Of a stretch of DNA of 64,000 nucleotides, positions 25,937 through 34,954 are shown one piece after another; position 1 is the stretch's first letter; every line of letters begins with the position of its first letter. Both the position numbers and the translations under genes were made by a program. The notes below the pieces were generated by a model. That model worked only from the letters and a program-made list of their open reading frames with translations, was not told where the DNA came from and ran no database searches. Location of the stretch: assembly GCF_025567095.1 (NCBI RefSeq), contig NZ_JAOQJH010000014.1; one strand, 5' to 3'. The DNA comes from Anthropogastromicrobium aceti. Lineage in GTDB: Bacteria > Bacillota > Clostridia > Lachnospirales > Lachnospiraceae.

Positions 25937-28900
25937 ATGAATAGAAATCATATGCTGAAAAGAAAAATGACAGCCGGACTTGCAGTCGGCATGGCAGTAG
26001 CAGTAGGAAGTGTTCCAATGGCAATGGCTGCGAACACAGCAAATACAAAGGATTCATCAAGCAGTGTATCAAAAGAGGAAACCGTCTATGTAAATGCAGA
26101 TGCATCTGGAAATCCACAGGAGATCACAGTATCTAACTGGTTAAAGAATGCAGGCAGTGAAAGCAGCGTTGAGGATCAGTCTGATCTGACAAATATAAAG
26201 AATGTAAAAGGTGATGAGACTTTTAGTGAAAATGGTGACAGCCTGACATGGAATACAGATGGCAGCGATATTTATTATCAGGGTCAGAGCAATAAGGATC
26301 TTCCGGTATCTGTAAAGTTTACATACTTATTAGATGGACAAGAGATGCAGCCGCAGGATCTTGTTGGCAAGAGCGGTCATCTTCAGATCAAGATTCAGTA
26401 TACTAACAACGAGAAGAAGAGTGCAAAGGTAGATGGAAAGAATGAGACTATCTACAGTCCATTTGTAATGCTGACTGCAATGATACTTCCAGATGATACA
26501 TTCTCTAATGTCACCATCGACAACGGAAAGGTAATTTCCGATGGAAGCAGAAATATTGTTGTGGGTGTCGGAATGCCTGGTCTTAAGGATAGCTTAAAGC
26601 TTGATACACTTTCTCTTTCTACAGATGACGAAGACAAGAACAGCGAAGACAAAACGCTTGATATTGACATTCCAGACAGCGTATCGATTGAAGCTGATGT
26701 AACAGATTTCTCAATGAGTTCTTCTCTGACAGTTGCATTGTCTGATCTGTTAAAGGATATTGATTTTGATGATGACAGTGCATTGGATGACATCAAGGAT
26801 GCGCTCGATGATCTTACAGATGCAGCAACACAGCTTGTTGATGGAACCTCTGATCTGTATGATGGTGTGGAGGAACTTGACGAGAAGTATGGCGAGTTTG
26901 ATGATGGTGTTAAGGAATTAAGAGATGGCACACATGATCTTTCGGATGGCGTTGGTGATCTGACAGATGGTGTAAATAAACTTGCAGATGGAGCAAAGCA
27001 GTTACAAAGCGGAGCAGGTGATCTCGCAAGCGGAGCAAAGACGCTTGACGATGGAGCTGGAAAGCTTCAGAGTGGTTCTAAGGATCTTGCAAGTGGTGTG
27101 AGTCAGCTTGCAAGTGGTGCAACTTCACTTCAGAGTGGAGCAGGTCAGTTACAGAGCGGTGCAGGACAGTTGCAAAGCGGAGCAGCACAGTTACAGAGTG
27201 GTGCAGGTACATTACAGAGTGGAATCAATGATTATACATCTGGTGTCGATCTGTTAAATGCAGGTATTCAGGCAAATCTGTCAAGTGACAGTGAATTAAA
27301 CACAAAGGTTTCTCAGTTTGCCCAAGGAATCAACACACTGGCAGCTGGTGTTAACAGCTACACAGCAGGAACAGATTCTTTAGCAGATGGCGTAAGTGCA
27401 TATGTTGCAGGCGAACAGCAGCTTTCACAGGGTGCACAGGCACTGACTCAGATTCAAGGTGCGTTAAGCACACTTACTGCAGCACTTGATGGAGAGGGAG
27501 AGACGACAGAGGATCTTGTCGCAGCATCAAATGCACTGGCACAGGGAACAGAATCCTTAAAGGCTTCCTTAGGAACTGACGAGACTAAACAGTTAATGAC
27601 TCTGTTAGACAGCATGTTGAAAACTGGAAATGAGCTGATCACAGAAGCAAGTGATTTGCCAGCGGCTATGCAGACACAGATTGTAGATCCAGTTAATACT
27701 ATGATGAAGCAAGCAACTGGCTTAAAGGATCAGTTAAGTGCACAGGTAGGTGCAATTCAGCAATATGTTGCAGGTCTTCAGAGTGTAGTAAATAACATCA
27801 ATGCCCAAGTCAAAGCAGCAAATGATCAGGTTGATGCGGCAAATGGTCAGATCAAAACAGCAAATGATCAAATAGCAACAGCAAATGGTCAGATTGCAAG
27901 TGCAAAACAATCTCTTTTGACTCAGGCAGCGGCAGCAAGACAAAATGGAGATGAAGCACTGGCAACAGCACTTGAAACAGCAGCAAATCAGATTCCAGAG
28001 GTTTCATCTGTTACTGCTAGTGTACCATATGTAACGGCTTCTGTTGGTGATGTGACACCTTTGAATACAGAAACACTGCAGGCACTAATGAATGGACTTG
28101 CAGCACTTCCTACTCAGATTCAGACAATTGTAGATAACGCGAATGGCTTGTTAGGAACTGTTGGCACTATGAAGGAGAAGATTGATAGCATTACCACGAT
28201 GAAGGATCAGATTCCGGCGGCAGATATCACTGCGCTTAGCACGGGTGTTGATTTACTTGACTCTAATATGCAAGATTTCAATGCAGAAATGGGTAATCTT
28301 TCAACACAAGTTGCTACATTAAACACGCAGGCTTCGGCAGGTATCAAACAGCTGTTAGATGGTTTTGCACAGCTTGATGCAAACAACGATACACTTACAG
28401 GTGGTGCAGCACAGTTAAAGGCAAGCAGTGCATCTCTTACAAGCGGTGCAGCAGCACTCCAGACTGGAGCAGGACAGCTGATCGAGGGATTAAATCAGTT
28501 AAGCACACAGATGACAGCAGGAGCAGGACAGCTTGCAGCAAACAGTCAGACATTACGTGATGGTGCAGCAACCTTAAAGGGCGGCATCGACAGTGCAAAG
28601 AACGGAATTGACACCTTAAAGAGCGGAACTGACACTTTAAAGGGCGGAACTGATACCTTAAAGACAGGTGCAGATACCTTAAAGAGCGGTGCTGGTACGT
28701 TACAAAGTGGAATTAACACATTAAAGTCTGGCACAAGTGCACTTAGCAGTGGTGCTGATACATTGAAGTCTGGAACTAATGATCTGAGAAAGGGAACACT
28801 TGACTTAAAGAGTGGTGCACAGACATTGGCAGATGGCGTTAGTGATCTTAAGGATGGTGCAGATACGTTATCAGATGCAAGTGATGATGTAGTAGATGGA

Positions 28901-29128
28901 ATCAGCGAGCTTAAGGATGGCGCAGAGGATTTAAAGGACGGTATGCAGGAGTTTTACGATGAAGGAATCAGCAAGATCAAGGATCTGGCTGATGAGAATC
29001 TTACAGTAATTCTTGATCGCTTAAAGGCTCTGACCTCAGATGAGATTTCATATGATACCTATAGCGGCAGAAGTGACAGCATGAATGGTTCTGTTAAGTT
29101 CATCATTGAGACTGACGAGATCGAATAA
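25937..29128 (+). CDS. Secreted YhgE/Pip-like heptad-repeat protein, MMPL partner
   Basis: 1063 residues. A signal peptide spans about 1-31 (ending P-M-A-M-A-A). A beta-rich N-terminal domain follows (about 40-270). Long arrays of seven-residue units of the type x-L-x-S/D-G-A-x then predict an alpha-helical coiled coil. The arrays are about 300-440 and 810-1010, with helical, Gln/Ala-rich linkers between. Unlike many YhgE/Pip proteins it shows no C-terminal membrane domain; the end is a short beta segment (S-V-K-F-I-I-E-T-D). It probably forms an extended extracellular rod working with the transporter 68 bp upstream in the same operon. Confidence 0.82.
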   Translation: MNRNHMLKRKMTAGLAVGMAVAVGSVPMAMAANTANTKDSSSSVSKEETVYVNADASGNPQEITVSNWLKNAGSESSVEDQSDLTNIKNVKGDETFSENGDSLTWNTDGSDIYYQGQSNKDLPVSVKFTYLLDGQEMQPQDLVGKSGHLQIKIQYTNNEKKSAKVDGKNETIYSPFVMLTAMILPDDTFSNVTIDNGKVISDGSRNIVVGVGMPGLKDSLKLDTLSLSTDDEDKNSEDKTLDIDIPDSVSIEADVTDFSMSSSLTVALSDLLKDIDFDDDSALDDIKDALDDLTDAATQLVDGTSDLYDGVEELDEKYGEFDDGVKELRDGTHDLSDGVGDLTDGVNKLADGAKQLQSGAGDLASGAKTLDDGAGKLQSGSKDLASGVSQLASGATSLQSGAGQLQSGAGQLQSGAAQLQSGAGTLQSGINDYTSGVDLLNAGIQANLSSDSELNTKVSQFAQGINTLAAGVNSYTAGTDSLADGVSAYVAGEQQLSQGAQALTQIQGALSTLTAALDGEGETTEDLVAASNALAQGTESLKASLGTDETKQLMTLLDSMLKTGNELITEASDLPAAMQTQIVDPVNTMMKQATGLKDQLSAQVGAIQQYVAGLQSVVNNINAQVKAANDQVDAANGQIKTANDQIATANGQIASAKQSLLTQAAAARQNGDEALATALETAANQIPEVSSVTASVPYVTASVGDVTPLNTETLQALMNGLAALPTQIQTIVDNANGLLGTVGTMKEKIDSITTMKDQIPAADITALSTGVDLLDSNMQDFNAEMGNLSTQVATLNTQASAGIKQLLDGFAQLDANNDTLTGGAAQLKASSASLTSGAAALQTGAGQLIEGLNQLSTQMTAGAGQLAANSQTLRDGAATLKGGIDSAKNGIDTLKSGTDTLKGGTDTLKTGADTLKSGAGTLQSGINTLKSGTSALSSGADTLKSGTNDLRKGTLDLKSGAQTLADGVSDLKDGADTLSDASDDVVDGISELKDGAEDLKDGMQEFYDEGISKIKDLADENLTVILDRLKALTSDEISYDTYSGRSDSMNGSVKFIIETDEIE

Positions 29129-29135
29129 TTAAAAA

Positions 29136-29165
29136 ACACCATGTACTGCAATGAGCACATGGTGT
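29136..29165. terminator. Bidirectional rho-independent terminator
   Basis: ACACCATGT (29136-29144) pairs with ACATGGTGT (29157-29165), flanked by an A run and short T/A run. It lies between two convergent genes. Confidence 0.75.
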
Positions 29166-29186
29166 CTAAAAAATACTATATTTGGA

Positions 29187-30485
29187 TCAGCGAAGACTTT
29201 CTAATACATTTTCGTGAATCCGTTCTGAGAGCTGTCTGTAAAGGCAGCTCTCTTCTTTTGTAAAGTCGCGCATACAGGTGCATTCAAAATCATTAATTGC
29301 AGCTTTCAGATCGTCAAGCACTGGCGTTGCTGTATCAAGTAAACGAACTGAGAAATGCTGTATCGGAAGCGGCTGAATGAAACCGTGCATCGAAAGATGA
29401 GAGAGCGACAAAGAAAGAATATGGAGTGGGAGCTGTGCATAATTGGCCAGCTCTTTTTTTGTTGTAAATGGAATTGGATTTTCCAAAGCAAGTAAAAGGC
29501 AGGCATCATTTAGTGTCAAATCATGCTTAATAGCAGCAGATTCAAGATAACGATACAAAAGCATTTTGCTGCGGTAGATATCAATAATAACGCCATGTCC
29601 GTTTAATGCCTGTGGAGATACACTTGTGCGTTCACTGCCTAATTTTTTCGATCCAGGAAGAATTGAAGGCATTACAAATCCATCCTTTGCTGAGTCGATC
29701 AAAAAATGGTAGATTCTCAGTCGGTTTTTCTCATAATATGCTTCATCAAATGTGTGTTTATAAAAATTGTTATAATACTCAAAAATTTCAAGCTTCATCT
29801 TAACAGTATTGGAGATCGTTACACTCTGACTCACAAGAGAACCCTTTGTTTTGACATAGTAATAGATCGGAACCTTTAATGCAATAAAACGCTCAGCGTA
29901 TCTTATATACTCAAGATTAAACATAAAATCCTCGCACCAGTTGATCTGTATGTTCATGCGAAGTTCATGTTCTTCGATAATATCGCGGCGATACAGCTTA
30001 TTCCAAATCACACCATAATAAAAGTCAGCAGGATTTTCCATCATATGGTGGGAAAATTCTTCTTTTGAAAGTACGGCATCCTCATCAATATCTCCTTTTT
30101 GAGAAACACGTTCCCCATTGACACGATAAAAATCTGCTATTACAAGATCGCAGTTGTTTTTCTCAGCAGTGCGCACAAGAAGCTTTGTGGCATCTGGTGT
30201 AATCCAATCATCACTATCTAAAAATTGTATATATTTTCCGTGAGCTAGATCAAGCGCTGTATTTCTTGTATCAGATACGCCGCTGTTATTTTTGTGAATG
30301 ACATTGACGCGGTTATCAAGGGCGGCATATTCATCACAGATCGCACCAGAATCATCGGTGCTGCCGTCGTCAACAAGAAAAAGTTCATAATCAGTAAAAT
30401 CTTGATTTAAAATGCTGTCTGCACAGCGTCGAAGTGTCTTTGCAGAGTTGTATACAGGCACGATAATACTAACTTTAACAGACAT
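29187..30485 (-). CDS. Family 2 glycosyltransferase fused to a MarR-like winged helix
   Basis: 432 residues. Residues 1-230 are a GT2 domain: VSIIVPVYNSAKTLRRCADS, the V-D-D-G-S-T-D-D-S nucleotide loop and the D-S-D-D-W metal motif. A helical linker follows. Residues about 300-428 look like a complete MarR-type regulator. LTLNDACLLLALENPIPFTT begins the scaffold, KKELANYAQLPLHILSLSLS is the helix-turn-helix, and a wing and C-terminal dimer helix follow. A GAAAGGATGG site precedes the ATG. It is divergent from fabH, the place where the MarR-type fatty-acid repressor FabT often sits in other Firmicutes. I know of no characterised protein with this architecture; it may link membrane-glycan and lipid synthesis. 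Confidence 0.8.
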   Translation of the reverse strand: MSVKVSIIVPVYNSAKTLRRCADSILNQDFTDYELFLVDDGSTDDSGAICDEYAALDNRVNVIHKNNSGVSDTRNTALDLAHGKYIQFLDSDDWITPDATKLLVRTAEKNNCDLVIADFYRVNGERVSQKGDIDEDAVLSKEEFSHHMMENPADFYYGVIWNKLYRRDIIEEHELRMNIQINWCEDFMFNLEYIRYAERFIALKVPIYYYVKTKGSLVSQSVTISNTVKMKLEIFEYYNNFYKHTFDEAYYEKNRLRIYHFLIDSAKDGFVMPSILPGSKKLGSERTSVSPQALNGHGVIIDIYRSKMLLYRYLESAAIKHDLTLNDACLLLALENPIPFTTKKELANYAQLPLHILSLSLSHLSMHGFIQPLPIQHFSVRLLDTATPVLDDLKAAINDFECTCMRDFTKEESCLYRQLSERIHENVLESLR

Positions 30486-30758
30486 AAAGCCTATCCATCC
30501 TTTCTATTTCCTGAAAAATAAGTATTTGGTTTGCGTGTACAAATCAACTTTTTATATTCTCATTTTACCAGAACTGTTTTTGAAATGCTATGATGATTTT
30601 CTTAAATTTCTTACATTTTACGCTTTTTTGTAAATTGTAATTAACTGGCAATTTGGTAAACTGGTAACAGCTCATGAGTAAAAAGCATCTGCTTTGAGAT
30701 ATTCTTGAAGAGAGCTGAACTTGTGAACTGCAATGGAAAGAAAGAGCAGAGGATGGAT

Positions 30759-31745
30759 ATGACAGGAACAATCATAGGAACAGGTGCATGCGCTGCATCA
30801 CATGTAATGGAAAATGATGATCTGGCACAGTTTGTTGATACAAGCGATGCATGGATCACAGAGCGCACCGGAATAAAAAGACGTCATATTGCAGAAAATG
30901 AGACGGTTTCCTCTTTAGCAGTTTGTGCAGCAAAAAAAGCACTTTTGGATGCAAAAATTTTAGCGGATGAGATTGGTCTGATTATTGTGTCCACTATGAC
31001 ACCAGAGAGCATCATGCCGAGTACGGCATGTCTTGTGCAGGCAGCAATAGGTGCTTCTAATGCATTATGTTTTGATCTGAACGCAGCATGCAGCGGTTTT
31101 GTGAGTGCATTTGTCACGGCGCGTACATATCTTGAAAGCAAAATTGTACGCTATGCACTTGTCATCGGAAGCGAGGTGCTTTCCAATGTAGTGGATTGGC
31201 AAGACAGGGGAAGCTGTATATTGTTCGGCGATGGCGCCGGTGCAGTTATATTAGAAGCATCAAAAAATGATTCATGGGTTCCTGTTCTTCATGCTGATGG
31301 AAGACAGTCACAGGCACTTACCTTAAAGAGTCGTCATGATGCAAATTGGCTGTTTGAAAAGGAGCATCCAGACTTGTTTAAGCGCGACTACTTTATAAGC
31401 ATGGATGGCAGAGCTATTTTTCAGTTTGCCGTGCGCAAGGTGCCAGAAGTAATTGACGAACTTCTAGAGAAGAACAATCTGAAAAAAGAAGAGATTGCAT
31501 ATTATCTTCTTCATCAGGCAAATCGCCGCATTGTAGAGGCAGTGGCAAAGCGTATGGATCAGCCAATTGAAAAATTTCCAATGAATTTGGATGAATATGG
31601 AAATACCTCATCAGCATCAATCCCGATTCTTCTTGATGAAATGAATCAAAAAAAGCTGCTTCATGACGGTGATAAAATTATCATTGCAGGCTTTGGCGGA
31701 GGCTTAACCTGGGGAGCAGATGTGATTACTTGGAGAAAGAAGTAA
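30759..31745 (+). CDS. fabH: 3-oxoacyl-[ACP] synthase III
   Basis: 328 residues. The Cys-His-Asn triad is visible: Cys111 in L-N-A-A-C-S-G-F, His in L-L-H-Q-A-N-R-R-I, Asn in Y-G-N-T-S-S-A-S-I-P. It condenses a starter acyl-CoA with malonyl-ACP to begin type II fatty acid synthesis. ATG 30759 is chosen (AGAGG 6 nt upstream; homology begins M-T-G-T-I-I-G-T-G); the upstream codon at 30705 adds an unrelated 18-residue lead. It is the first gene of the fab/acc cluster; acpP follows 65 bp downstream. Confidence 0.95.
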   Translation: MTGTIIGTGACAASHVMENDDLAQFVDTSDAWITERTGIKRRHIAENETVSSLAVCAAKKALLDAKILADEIGLIIVSTMTPESIMPSTACLVQAAIGASNALCFDLNAACSGFVSAFVTARTYLESKIVRYALVIGSEVLSNVVDWQDRGSCILFGDGAGAVILEASKNDSWVPVLHADGRQSQALTLKSRHDANWLFEKEHPDLFKRDYFISMDGRAIFQFAVRKVPEVIDELLEKNNLKKEEIAYYLLHQANRRIVEAVAKRMDQPIEKFPMNLDEYGNTSSASIPILLDEMNQKKLLHDGDKIIIAGFGGGLTWGADVITWRKK

Positions 31746-31810
31746 GAACGATCAAAGCAGAAACCGCAAAAAACGGTAAAACAATAATTTATTATAAAGG
31801 AGAAATGAAA

Positions 31811-32038
31811 ATGTTTGAAGAAATTAAGACTATCGTAGCAGAAAACTTAGGTGTAGAGGAAGACAGCATTACAATGGAGTCCTCTTTCAAGGATGATTTA
31901 AAGGCAGATTCTCTTGATTTATTTGAGATGGTAATGGCACTTGAGGAAAACTATGGAATTGAAATTCCAACTGATGATCTGGGTCAGCTTGAGACTGTTG
32001 CTGATGTAATCGATTATATTCAGAGTCATAAAGAGTAA
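31811..32038 (+). CDS. acpP: Acyl carrier protein
   Basis: 75 residues, acidic, with the phosphopantetheine site Ser34 in L-K-A-D-S-L-D-L-F-E. It carries the growing acyl chain between cluster enzymes. ATG 31811 is 8 nt after AAGGAG (31797-31802); the ATG at 31805 is too close. Three upstream ATG-less codons in frame are ignored. The next cluster gene starts 280 bp later, beyond a structured element. Confidence 0.95.
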   Translation: MFEEIKTIVAENLGVEEDSITMESSFKDDLKADSLDLFEMVMALEENYGIEIPTDDLGQLETVADVIDYIQSHKE

Positions 32039-32042
32039 ATAA

Positions 32043-32250
32043 TATGATACCAGGGTCAAAAGGTATTTTGCCCCCAACTGATACCAACGAATTGCTCCGT
32101 TGCTATGCAACTTTCGCAATTCTAAAAGCATTCGGATTCGCTGATTTTCCTTGAAAATCGCTGTATCCTCATGTTTTTGTAGGTCCCAAGCTCAAAAACC
32201 TAATCGTGCAAGCACGAACGGCTTTTGGAGCTTTTGACCTTGGTATCATA
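32043..32250. repeat. 208-bp structured element bounded by a 20-bp inverted repeat
   Basis: Ends 32043-32062 and 32231-32250 are inverted repeats (19 of 20). Between them lie a nested stem (GAATTGC 32089-32095 with GCAATTC 32116-32122, enclosing GTTGC/GCAAC 32099-32103 with 32107-32111), GATTTTC/GAAAATC (32143-32149 with 32153-32159), and TCGTG/CACGA (32204-32208 with 32213-32217). As RNA this is a closed multi-branched fold. It lies between acpP and fabK. It may be a miniature inverted-repeat element or a cis-acting RNA. No open reading frame fills it and no clear target duplication flanks it. Confidence 0.7.
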
Positions 32251-32318
32251 ACTACGATCATGAAACAAGAGCATATTCATGATTATAAATGAGAAACGAG
32301 AAAAGGCAGGAAAAAAGG

Positions 32319-33257
32319 ATGCAGACAGAATTAACCAGATTGCTTGGAATCCAGGCACCAATCATTCAAGGCGGAATGGCATGGGTGGCGGAACATACGC
32401 TTGCAGCAGCCGTATCAAATGCAGGCGGACTTGGCATTATCGGTGCCGCAAATGCACCGGCTGAGTGGGTCAGAGAACAGATTCGCCTGACAAAGCAGCT
32501 GACAGATAAGCCATTTGGCGTCAATGTCATGCTGATGAGTCCGTATGCGCCAGAGATTGCACAGGTAGTTGCAGAGGAAGGCGTAAGTGTTGTTACGACA
32601 GGTGCAGGAAATCCAGAGAGCTATATGGCACTCTGGAAATCAAAGGGCATTAAGGTGATTCCAGTCGTTGCATCCGTTGCTTTAGCAAAAAGAATGGAGC
32701 GCGCAGGAGCAGATGCTGTTGTTGCAGAAGGTTGTGAATCAGGTGGTCACATTGGTGAGAGTACGACAATGACACTTGTTCCGCAGGTAGTTGACGCATT
32801 AAATATTCCAGTTATTGCGGCAGGCGGAATAGCAGATGGCAGAGGTCTTGCGGCAGCTTTTATGCTTGGTGCATGCGGTGTACAGATGGGAACTCGTTTT
32901 GTTGCAACAAAGGAGTGCTGGGCACATCAAAATTATAAGGATAAGATTTTAAAGGCAAAGGATATTGATACGAAGGTAACAGGCAGAAGTACCGGTCATC
33001 CAGTCAGAGCACTTAGAAATGAAATGACAAAGCAGTATCTTGATCTGGAAAAGAAGGGTGCAACATTAGAGGAACTTGAATATCTGACGTTAGGCGGTCT
33101 TAGAAAGGCTGTTGTAGAAGGCGATGTGAAAAATGGAAGTGTCATGTCTGGTCAGATTGCAGGAATGATCAAAGAGGAGTTAACTTGCAAGGAGGTCATT
33201 GAAAATATTGTGGCTGAGGCAGCAAAGCTTCTTGAGAAAGGAGCATGCTATGAGTAA
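32319..33257 (+). CDS. fabK: Enoyl-[ACP] reductase II (FMN-dependent)
   Basis: 312 residues, FabK/nitronate-monooxygenase TIM barrel: PIIQGGMAWVAEHTLAAAVS, A-G-A-D-A-V-V-A-E-G-C-E-S-G-G-H, I-P-V-I-A-A-G-G-I-A-D-G-R-G, and Q-M-G-T-R-F phosphate-binding loop. It performs the last reduction of fatty acid elongation with NAD(P)H and FMN. ATG 32319 follows AGGAAAAAAGG; the codons from 32289 are excluded. Its stop overlaps the start of fabD by 8 nt, indicating translational coupling. Confidence 0.93.
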   Translation: MQTELTRLLGIQAPIIQGGMAWVAEHTLAAAVSNAGGLGIIGAANAPAEWVREQIRLTKQLTDKPFGVNVMLMSPYAPEIAQVVAEEGVSVVTTGAGNPESYMALWKSKGIKVIPVVASVALAKRMERAGADAVVAEGCESGGHIGESTTMTLVPQVVDALNIPVIAAGGIADGRGLAAAFMLGACGVQMGTRFVATKECWAHQNYKDKILKAKDIDTKVTGRSTGHPVRALRNEMTKQYLDLEKKGATLEELEYLTLGGLRKAVVEGDVKNGSVMSGQIAGMIKEELTCKEVIENIVAEAAKLLEKGACYE

Positions 33258-34176
33258 GCTTGCATTTATTTTTCCTGGACAGGGTGCGCAGAAGGCTGGA
33301 ATGGGAAAAGATTTCTATGAAAACAGTGAAGCAGCAAGATCCTTTTTTGACAATGCACAAAAAATTCTTGACTTTGATCTGAAGGAAATGTGTTTTGGTG
33401 AGCACGAAGAACTTAACTTGACAGAGTACACACAGCCATGTATGGTAAGCGTTTGCCTTGCAATTGTGCAGGAACTAAAAAAACGTGGCATTACTCCTGA
33501 CATCACAGCAGGCTTAAGCCTTGGAGAGTATGCAGCAGTTGCAGCAGCAGGCGGCATGAACGAGCTAGATGCTATAAAGTTAGTGCGCCGCAGAGGAATT
33601 TTGATGCAGAGCACTGTTCCAGCCGGTGAAGGCGCAATGGCAGCTGTTTTAGGATTAGATGCAAAAAAAATAGAAGAAATTCTTGAAAGCTTTGAAAATG
33701 TATGGATCGCAAATTATAACTGTCCTGGTCAGATAGTAATAACTGGTCTGACTAATGAAGTGCAGCAGGCATCTTTAGCATTAAAAGAGGCAGGTGCAAA
33801 GCGTGTTGTGGAGCTTAAAGTCAGTGGACCATTTCATTCCCTGCTTTTAAAACCAGCAGGAGAAGCGCTGCTTAAGGAGATGGAATCAATGTCATTTTCA
33901 ACGCTGCAGGTTCCTTATGTTGCAAATGCGACTGCCGAAATAGTGACAGACAGTAAAAAGATCAGTACATTTTTTGCAAAAGGAATTTATTCTTCTGTTC
34001 GCTGGCAGCAAAGTATCGAGACAATGCTTGAAAACGGTGTGGATACTTTTGTTGAGATAGGACCTGGAAAGACACTTGCAGGTTTTATGAGAAAGATTGC
34101 ACCAAAGGCAACTGTATATAACGTATCCTCTTTCGAGGATGCCATAGCACTTGAAAAATGTCTGTCAAAGGCGTGA
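33250..34176 (+). CDS. fabD: Malonyl-CoA:ACP transacylase
   Basis: 308 residues. I-F-P-G-Q-G-A-Q start, catalytic Ser in G-L-S-L-G-E-Y-A-A, His in S-G-P-F-H-S. It loads malonyl groups on ACP. ATG 33250 lies in the end of fabK, with AAAGGAG at 33237-33243. Confidence 0.95.
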   Translation: MSKLAFIFPGQGAQKAGMGKDFYENSEAARSFFDNAQKILDFDLKEMCFGEHEELNLTEYTQPCMVSVCLAIVQELKKRGITPDITAGLSLGEYAAVAAAGGMNELDAIKLVRRRGILMQSTVPAGEGAMAAVLGLDAKKIEEILESFENVWIANYNCPGQIVITGLTNEVQQASLALKEAGAKRVVELKVSGPFHSLLLKPAGEALLKEMESMSFSTLQVPYVANATAEIVTDSKKISTFFAKGIYSSVRWQQSIETMLENGVDTFVEIGPGKTLAGFMRKIAPKATVYNVSSFEDAIALEKCLSKA

Positions 34177-34184
34177 GGTGAAGT

Positions 34185-34919
34185 ATGTTAGAAGAAAAAA
34201 TTGCAGTCGTAACAGGGGCATCCCGTGGAATCGGAAGAGCCATTGCAAAGGAGCTTGCGCTTAAAGGAGCATTTGTAATTGTTAATTACAATGGATCAAA
34301 ACAGGCAGCTGATGAGACAGTAAATGAGATTACACAGGCAGGCGGCAAGGCTGTAGGTGTGCAGTGCAATGTGGCAGATGCAGCCGAGTGCGAAGCTTTT
34401 ATAAATAATATCATTAGCGAATATGGTCGAATTGATATTTTAGTCAACAATGCAGGAATCGTGCGTGACAATCTTTTGATGCGTATATCAGAGAAGGATT
34501 TTGACGCAGTCATTGATACAAACTTAAAGGGAACTTTTCATACGATGCGTCTCGTGGCGCGTCCAATGCTTCGCCAAAGAAGCGGAAGAATTATTAATAT
34601 TTCTTCAGTGGTTGGTATTTTTGGAAATGCAGGACAGGCAAATTATGCGGCATCAAAGGCTGGTGTTATAGGTCTTACGAAATCAGCAGCAAAGGAACTT
34701 GCATCGCGCGGCATCACCGTAAATGCTGTAGCACCAGGTTTTATTGAAACTGATATGACGCAGAAATTAAGCGAGCAGGTAAGAAATCAGATTCTTAGCC
34801 AGATTCCGGCAGGCACATTTGGAAAGCCAGAGCATGTGGCAAAAACAGTGGCCTTTCTGGCGTCAGATGATGCGTCATACATTACCGGTCAGATCATTCA
34901 GGTCGATGGCGGAATGTAA
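34185..34919 (+). CDS. fabG: 3-oxoacyl-[ACP] reductase
   Basis: 244-residue short-chain dehydrogenase: T-G-A-S-R-G-I-G-R-A cofactor loop, N-N-A-G-I-V, catalytic Ser and Y-A-A-S-K, and the C-terminal Q-V-D-G-G-M. It reduces 3-oxoacyl-ACP with NADPH. It starts 8 bp after fabD with GAGGTGA as ribosome site. Confidence 0.95.
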   Translation: MLEEKIAVVTGASRGIGRAIAKELALKGAFVIVNYNGSKQAADETVNEITQAGGKAVGVQCNVADAAECEAFINNIISEYGRIDILVNNAGIVRDNLLMRISEKDFDAVIDTNLKGTFHTMRLVARPMLRQRSGRIINISSVVGIFGNAGQANYAASKAGVIGLTKSAAKELASRGITVNAVAPGFIETDMTQKLSEQVRNQILSQIPAGTFGKPEHVAKTVAFLASDDASYITGQIIQVDGGM

Positions 34920-34954
34920 TCTATAATAACATAGCAGAAAGGCAAGGATAATTG

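Noticed and set aside
26452..26931. Long Ser-rich reading frame on the minus strand inside the heptad gene
   Set aside because: It is a complement of the repetitive Asp/Leu/Gly codons, with no ribosome site and no recognisable domain.
27000..27240. Short DNA repeats (about 21 bp) resembling a tandem or CRISPR-like array
   Set aside because: They are in frame and encode the heptad units of the secreted protein at 25937-29128. Repeats are uneven and there are no unique spacers.
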